DNA of 35,189 bases. Origin: Chloroflexi bacterium 13_1_40CM_65_17. Lineage in GTDB: Bacteria; Chloroflexota; Dormibacteria; Dormibacterales; Dormibacteraceae. The stretch covers positions 1-35,189 of the forward strand of contig MNES01000018.1 of assembly GCA_001917815.1 (NCBI GenBank), read 5' to 3'. The translations under genes and the position numbers were made by a program. The notes beneath the pieces were generated by a model. It saw only the letters and a list, made by a program, of their open reading frames with translations, ran no database searches and was not told where the DNA came from. Of this stretch, positions 31,335-35,189 are shown piece by piece (positions within the stretch are counted from its first letter, which is position 1; each line of letters starts with the position of its first letter).

Positions 31335-31952
31335 ATGAAGGAAGTCAAGACTGGCCGCGTTCCACTTCGTCAGCGGCAAGCGCTGGAGACTCGCCGCGCG
31401 ATCGCCCATGCTGCGCGGTCCCTATTCGCCGAGCGCGGCTACGCGGCTACCAGCATTGAAGCCGTCGCCGACGAGGCGGGGGTCGCTGCTCGAACCGTGT
31501 ACGCAACCTTCGGGACGAAGAAAGTGATTCTGGGTGCCATCTGTGAAGAGTGGCTGGCCGAAGCAGGCGTGATGGAATCGGTAGTCGAGAGCATGCAAGA
31601 ACCGGATCTGCGCCGGCGCCTCGCCCTGGTCGCCCGTTCGAGCCGGCGTCAATGGGAGTCTGAGCGCGGCGTCAGGGCAATGCTCGAAGGTGCTGCGGCA
31701 TCAGACGCCGAGGTGGCGAGGATGCTGGCCGGCTGGAAAGAGGATCGAGCCCGCTCGCTTCATTCCCTTGTCGTCGGCGTTGAGGGCGACCTCCGGAGTG
31801 ACATCGACCCCGAACGTGCGGGTGCCATCATCCGTGCTCTGACCGGCGCCGAAGTTTACGGGGAGCTGATCGTCGGTGAGGGCTGGAGTACGGACGAATA
31901 CGAGCTTTGGCTTGCAGGTCTGCTTGCCGACCTGCTTGCTCGCCCGCAGTAG
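31335..31952 (+). CDS. TetR-family transcriptional regulator
   Basis: A 205-residue TetR repressor. The N-terminal HTH spans RRAIAHAARSLFAERGYAAT (about 20-39), IEAVADEAGVAARTVYATFG (about 41-60) and KKVILGAI. The C-terminal ligand domain is helical and ends TDEYELWLAGLLADLLA. It is divergent from the flavin monooxygenase with a palindrome between, so it probably represses that enzyme and itself until a substrate-like ligand is present. The ligand is unknown. Confidence 0.9.
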   Translation: MKEVKTGRVPLRQRQALETRRAIAHAARSLFAERGYAATSIEAVADEAGVAARTVYATFGTKKVILGAICEEWLAEAGVMESVVESMQEPDLRRRLALVARSSRRQWESERGVRAMLEGAAASDAEVARMLAGWKEDRARSLHSLVVGVEGDLRSDIDPERAGAIIRALTGAEVYGELIVGEGWSTDEYELWLAGLLADLLARPQ

Positions 31953-31985
31953 CGACAGAACTCGCTTGACCACGTCCCGCTTCGG

Positions 31986-33233
31986 GTGCGAGACTCGCCT
32001 GAATTGATTCGGGCTGTCTACTCGGACGGGCTCCTCGATCCCGCCACGGGTGAGACCACGCGCGAAGCCGTCGTCCTGATCGAGGACGGACACGTAACAC
32101 GTGCGGGAAAGCGCGCGTCTGCTCCGATGCCGCGCGACGCCGAGGCCATCGATGCATCCGGCCTCACGATCCTGCCTGGGCTCATCGACTGCCATGTCCA
32201 CCTCACCTCGCTCGGTGAAGGCCTCGATTTCGCCCGCGAGCTCACAACACCCCCGACCATGGAGCTCATGCGGGCGGTCCGCGCCGCGCGCTTGACGCTC
32301 GAGGCCGGCTTCACCGCCGTGCGCGATGCCGCCGGTTCGCCGGCGGGAATCAAGATGGCCATCGACGCCGGCTACTTTCCAGGGCCGCGCATGTTCGTGA
32401 CCATCAGCGCCCTGAGCCAGACTGGCGGCCACACCGACGCGCACTTCATGTGCGGCGCGGACCTTGACATTCCGCTGCCCGACCGGCCGTACATGGTGGT
32501 CGACGGGGTGGAGGCGATGCGCCTGCGCGTCCGCGAGGTCATCCGGGCCGGGGCCGACTGGATCAAGCTCTGCACCTCTGGGGGCGTCCTGTCGCCCGGC
32601 GACCAACCGCACCACTCGGCGCTCACCCTCGACGAGATCCGCGCCGCAGTCGAGGAAGCCGCGACTCAGGGCCGCAAAGTGATGGCACACGCCCAGGCAA
32701 ACGCCGGCATCAAGAACGCGTTGAAGGCGGGTGTCGCCACCATCGAGCACGGCATCTGGCTCGACGGCGACGCGATCGAGATGATGCTCGATGGCGGCAA
32801 TGCGCTGATACCGACGCTCGTCGCGCCGCAATGGGTCATCAGGCACGCGGGGTCAGGCAAGATGCCGGCTTACGCGGCCGACAAAGCACGCGATGTCGTC
32901 AACGACCACACGACAAGCATCCGGATGGCGGTCGAGGCCGGTGTGAAGATCGCATTCGGTACCGACACCGGAGTCGGGCCGCACGGCAGCAACGGCGAGG
33001 AATTTCTGCTCATGCGCCAGCTCGGCATGGAGCCCATCGACTGCATTCGCTCCGCGACCACCGTCGCCGCGCAGACGATCGGCATGAAAGGCGTCGGAAC
33101 TCTCGCGCCCGGCGCGTGGGGCGACCTCATCGGTGTCCCCGGTGATCCGCTCGCGGATCTGACCCTTCTGTCGAATCCTGACAATGTTCACCTTGTGGTC
33201 AAAGGCGGCGAACTGGTCAAATCTCTGAGGTGA
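31986..33233 (+). CDS. metal-dependent amidohydrolase (imidazolonepropionase/prolidase-like)
   Basis: A 415-residue amidohydrolase-superfamily enzyme. Metal ligands: CHVHL near 69 (HxH), the carboxylated-lysine strand WIKLCTSGG near 193, AHAQ near 235, IEHGIW near 256 and the Asp of FGTDTG near 325. The beta sandwich at both ends holds AVVLIEDGHVT and DLIGVPGDPL. It fits the COG1228 group that includes Xaa-Pro and Xaa-Arg dipeptidases and imidazolonepropionase; the hut genes are not nearby. Start GTG 31986 has no clear RBS. The stop overlaps the next GTG by 4 bases (GTGA). Confidence 0.87.
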   Translation: MRDSPELIRAVYSDGLLDPATGETTREAVVLIEDGHVTRAGKRASAPMPRDAEAIDASGLTILPGLIDCHVHLTSLGEGLDFARELTTPPTMELMRAVRAARLTLEAGFTAVRDAAGSPAGIKMAIDAGYFPGPRMFVTISALSQTGGHTDAHFMCGADLDIPLPDRPYMVVDGVEAMRLRVREVIRAGADWIKLCTSGGVLSPGDQPHHSALTLDEIRAAVEEAATQGRKVMAHAQANAGIKNALKAGVATIEHGIWLDGDAIEMMLDGGNALIPTLVAPQWVIRHAGSGKMPAYAADKARDVVNDHTTSIRMAVEAGVKIAFGTDTGVGPHGSNGEEFLLMRQLGMEPIDCIRSATTVAAQTIGMKGVGTLAPGAWGDLIGVPGDPLADLTLLSNPDNVHLVVKGGELVKSLR

Positions 33234-33655
33234 GGCTCGACTGGGCGCTGCTGGCAAACGCCGCCGAAAGTCCGCCCAACGGTCTCGTCTACATCCTGGG
33301 CGCGGGCATCGACACGCTGTGGCGTGAACAGTTCCCGGCACCGTTCGGTGGCGCCATGGTCCTGCGCGTTCTGTCGAGCAGGCTCGAATCCGAGCGACAG
33401 CACAAGGTGGAGGTTCACTGCAGCGATGAAGATGGCAAAGCGGTTTTGCAGCAGCCCGTGGTCCTCGGCCTACCGCCTCGCACCGTCCACAGCGATCACC
33501 CGCCGGGATGGGATCTCGCCGCGAACATTGTGATCAACCTCGCCGGCGTGCCGATCCCAAAGCCTGGCCTCTATCGATTCGAGATCCTCATCGACGATCA
33601 GCAGGTACGCACGCTGCCATTTCGCGCCGTACAGCCGGCGCGGAGCGACTCATGA
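33230..33655 (+). CDS. DUF6941-like small protein
   Basis: A 141-residue protein beginning VRLDWALLANAAESPPNGLVYILGAG. It has alternating beta strands, a W-x-E-Q-F-P-A-P turn and the end GLYRFEILIDDQQVRTLPFRA. This matches a conserved but uncharacterised family I recall as DUF6941, probably a beta-sandwich. It is coupled to the amidohydrolase (GTGA) and to DedA (ATGA). Confidence 0.68.
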   Translation: MRLDWALLANAAESPPNGLVYILGAGIDTLWREQFPAPFGGAMVLRVLSSRLESERQHKVEVHCSDEDGKAVLQQPVVLGLPPRTVHSDHPPGWDLAANIVINLAGVPIPKPGLYRFEILIDDQQVRTLPFRAVQPARSDS

Positions 33656-34284
33656 CCCAGTGGCTGATCAGCCTGGTCGGCACGTGGGGCTACCCTGCGA
33701 TCTTCGTCACGATGACCGGGGAGAGCGCCGGCCTGCCCATTTCCAGCGAGATCGTCGTCCCGCTCGGAGGCGCACTGGCGTCGCAGGCCAAGCTCAACTT
33801 CATCCTGGTCGTGCTCGTATCCAGCCTTGCCAACCTGACCGGTTCGCTGGTCGCCTTCTGGCTAACTCGCCGCTTTGGCGAGCGGGCCGTGCTCAGCCGC
33901 TTCGGGCGCTGGATGGGCTTGAGCAGGGGTCACCTCCGGCTGGCCAACCGGTTCTTCGAGCGATTCGGGCTGTGGGCCGTCTTCGTCGGCCGTTTGCTCC
34001 CGATCGTGCGGACCTACATCTCATTCCCGGCGGGAGTTTCCAGGATGGGCTACGTGTGGTTCACGATCGCCACCATGGCCGGAGCCATCCCCTGGAACTT
34101 CGCGCTGGCATACGCCGGCTACAAGCTCGGCCAGCACTACGAGACCGTGGCCGCGACTCTCACCCCATTCGTCATTCCGATAGCGATCGGCGTCGTGATC
34201 CTGCTGGCCGTCGCGTGGTGGTTCGGCCGCAAGCTTGGCGAAGAAGAGGAGAAGATCCTGACCCCGAAGCCGACCGAGCTCTAG
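33652..34284 (+). CDS. DedA-family membrane protein
   Basis: A 210-residue DedA/VTT-domain inner-membrane protein, a family linked to lipid-carrier flipping and membrane homeostasis. GESAGLPISSE near 23-33 and GRLLPIVRTYISFPAGVSRM near 116-135 (with the conserved Arg and Pro) are the family motifs. The hydrophobic segments are split by re-entrant regions, and the last is IPIAIGVVILLAVAWWF. The charged tail KLGEEEEKILTPKP follows. It is the last gene of a three-gene operon and overlaps the convergent lipoyl gene by 4 bases. Confidence 0.88.
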   Translation: MTQWLISLVGTWGYPAIFVTMTGESAGLPISSEIVVPLGGALASQAKLNFILVVLVSSLANLTGSLVAFWLTRRFGERAVLSRFGRWMGLSRGHLRLANRFFERFGLWAVFVGRLLPIVRTYISFPAGVSRMGYVWFTIATMAGAIPWNFALAYAGYKLGQHYETVAATLTPFVIPIAIGVVILLAVAWWFGRKLGEEEEKILTPKPTEL

Positions 34285-34520
34285 TCGAGACTTACCTTCG
34301 CGATCGGCTGGCCGGGCGAGACCGGGTCGCCTTCCTCGAGCAGCAGCTCCTCGACCACCCCGCTCACCGGCGATGGAATCTCGGCGTTGACCTTGTCCGT
34401 GAGCGCTTCGAGAAGCGTCTCGCCCTCATTGACGTGATCGCCCTTCTTCTTGCTCCATGCGCCGATCGTGATCTCCTCCGCGCCCTCGAGGTCCGGCATC
34501 ACAATCTCGCGAGAACTCAC
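34281..34520 (-). CDS. stand-alone lipoyl (E2-type) domain protein
   Basis: A 79-residue protein that is nothing but a lipoyl/biotinyl domain. The modified lysine is in EALTDKVNAEIP near 39-50 (D-K-V, the lipoyl form of E2 subunits rather than the biotin M-K-M). VSGVVEELLLEEGDPV and PGQPIAKV complete the barrel. E2 proteins normally continue with a linker, an E1/E3-binding domain and a catalytic core, all absent here. It may be a lipoyl carrier for an E1 or other lipoate enzyme. Start GTG 34520 lies 14 bases after the ABC-F stop on the same strand. Confidence 0.82.
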   Translation of the reverse strand: MSSREIVMPDLEGAEEITIGAWSKKKGDHVNEGETLLEALTDKVNAEIPSPVSGVVEELLLEEGDPVSPGQPIAKVSLD

Positions 34521-34534
34521 GCGTTAATTGTCCG

Positions 34535-35189
34535 TCAGGCCAGGGAAACGACGTCGAGCAAGTCTTCTTCCCAGTAATCGAGGCGGCCTTCGGGCATGAA
34601 CAAAACGCGTCCCGGCCTCAGCGCCTCGACGAACTCCGGGTCGTGACTGACGATCACCATCGTGCCGGGCCATTCCGCCAACGCATGGGCGACTCCGGTC
34701 CGCGATGGCGGATCGAGGTTGTTCGTCGGTTCGTCGAGCAGCAGCAGATTGTGGCGTCCGGCCACCAGCTGAGCCAGGGCCAGCTTTGTCTTCTCACCGC
34801 CCGACAGCGTCCCGGCATCCTGGCGCGCGATGTCCCCGGTGAGGCTGAAGGTGCCCAGCAGCGCGCGCAGCATGCGTTCCTCGGCGTCGGACTGCTCGCG
34901 CATGTGGGCCAGGACGGACATGCCGGCCCGGATGCCCTCGTGCTCCTGCGCGTAGTAACCCAGGGATGCGTTGTGGCCGAGGCGAAACGTGCCCGATGTC
35001 GGTTGAGTCTGCGACGCGAGGATTCGCAGCAGGCTGGTCTTGCCGGCGCCGTTGAGCCCCATCACCAGCAGGCGTTGGCCCCGCTCGACCTCGAAGGTGA
35101 CGTCCTTGAAGACGAGCGGGCCACCATAGCCTTTCGCCAGCTTGTCCACCGTCAGCGCGACGCGACCGCCGTGTGGCGGATCTGGAAAG
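34535..35189 (-). CDS. ABC-F ATPase, C-terminal half (5' end beyond window)
   Basis: The frame is open to the right edge, so the start lies outside. The visible 217 residues are the second ABC domain of an ABC-F protein: FPDPPHGGRVALTVDKLAKGY (in pieces) at the edge, Walker A GLNGAGKTSLL, the signature LSGGEKTKLALAQL, Walker B LLLLDEPTNNLD and the switch His in VSHDPEF. ABC-F proteins have two such domains joined by a linker, lack membrane segments and act on the ribosome. An internal GTG at 35149 is not the start, because conserved residues precede it. The C-terminal extension after VLFMPEGRLDYW is short. Confidence 0.9.
   Translation of the reverse strand, partial: FPDPPHGGRVALTVDKLAKGYGGPLVFKDVTFEVERGQRLLVMGLNGAGKTSLLRILASQTQPTSGTFRLGHNASLGYYAQEHEGIRAGMSVLAHMREQSDAEERMLRALLGTFSLTGDIARQDAGTLSGGEKTKLALAQLVAGRHNLLLLDEPTNNLDPPSRTGVAHALAEWPGTMVIVSHDPEFVEALRPGRVLFMPEGRLDYWEEDLLDVVSLA

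Noticed and set aside
30118-31952. Complete integrative island at the tRNA
   Set aside because: No integrase is present and I see no repeat of the tRNA 3' end in the window; only two accessory genes lie next to it.
31986-33233. hutI imidazolonepropionase
   Set aside because: The metal motifs fit the wider COG1228 group and no histidine-degradation neighbours occur.
1-35189. CRISPR array, insertion sequence, prophage or replication origin
   Set aside because: I saw no regularly spaced direct repeats, transposase, phage gene or DnaA-box cluster.

Overview
The window is GC-rich and gene-dense, and it reads as bacterial chromosome. Many genes start with GTG or TTG, neighbouring genes often overlap by 1-10 bases (TGATG, GTGA, ATGA, TTGA junctions), and Shine-Dalgarno sequences are scarce. 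Two of the best promoters sit almost directly on start codons, which suggests leaderless mRNAs. These traits and the gene content (glcDEF, DUF2089/DUF4097 pair, FHA/PP2C pair, actinobacterial-type MprF) suggest an uncultivated soil bacterium near Actinomycetota, Chloroflexota or Dormibacterota. This is inference; no ribosomal marker is present to place it.

Layout. (1) 1-78: the very start of a leftward gene behind a strong sigma70-type promoter with a LexA/SOS-like box in its spacer. (2) 158-505, minus: a full-length DCC-family (DUF393) thiol-disulfide protein whose second active-site Cys codon is an in-frame UGA, followed at the right distance by a hairpin resembling a bacterial SECIS. This candidate selenoprotein is the most exciting item in the window. 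(3) 526-7289, plus: a tightly coupled six-gene operon with a benzoate-CoA-ligase-like acyl-CoA synthetase, an isopropylmalate-dehydrogenase-like enzyme, the two subunits of an isopropylmalate-isomerase-like dehydratase, a LeuA-like synthase without a regulatory domain, and a 2-oxoacid dehydrogenase E1 alpha. Together they look like 2-oxoacid chain elongation linked to acyl-CoA formation. (4) 7358-9229: a Pro/Ala-rich protein with regularly placed Trp. (5) 9233-10614, minus: a DUF4097-like / DUF2089 / small-protein operon. (6) 10703-13799, plus: metallophosphoesterase, CbpA-type DnaJ, and a membrane protein with a spermidine-synthase-like domain. (7) 13806-14995: hotdog thioesterase and a LOG/TIGR00725 protein, flanking a structured RNA candidate that ends in an intrinsic terminator on the minus strand. 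(8) 15140-19576, plus: galT, a short galK and a GH2-family protein that has lost both catalytic glutamates. (9) 19690-22112, plus: a membrane-anchored Pro-rich FHA protein and a PP2C phosphatase. (10) 22080-26138, minus: glycolate oxidase glcD-glcE-glcF, led by a small unknown gene. (11) 26163-27801, plus: uroporphyrinogen-decarboxylase-superfamily protein, VOC protein and a small unknown, followed by an MprF/DUF2156 gene broken by two compensating 1-base frameshifts. (12) 29501-31952: DoxX, a CAU-anticodon tRNA, a flavin monooxygenase whose 3' end runs antisense through the tRNA, and a divergent TetR regulator with a palindromic operator. (13) 31986-34284, plus: amidohydrolase, DUF6941-like protein and DedA. 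(14) 34281-35189, minus: a stand-alone lipoyl domain and the C-terminal half of an ABC-F ATPase cut by the window edge.

How the genes work together. The first operon and the isolated lipoyl carrier may both serve branched-chain or longer 2-oxoacid metabolism. galT-galK form a Leloir module with an apparently inactive GH2 companion. glcDEF oxidises glycolate. FHA and PP2C form a Ser/Thr phosphorylation signalling pair whose kinase is not in the window.
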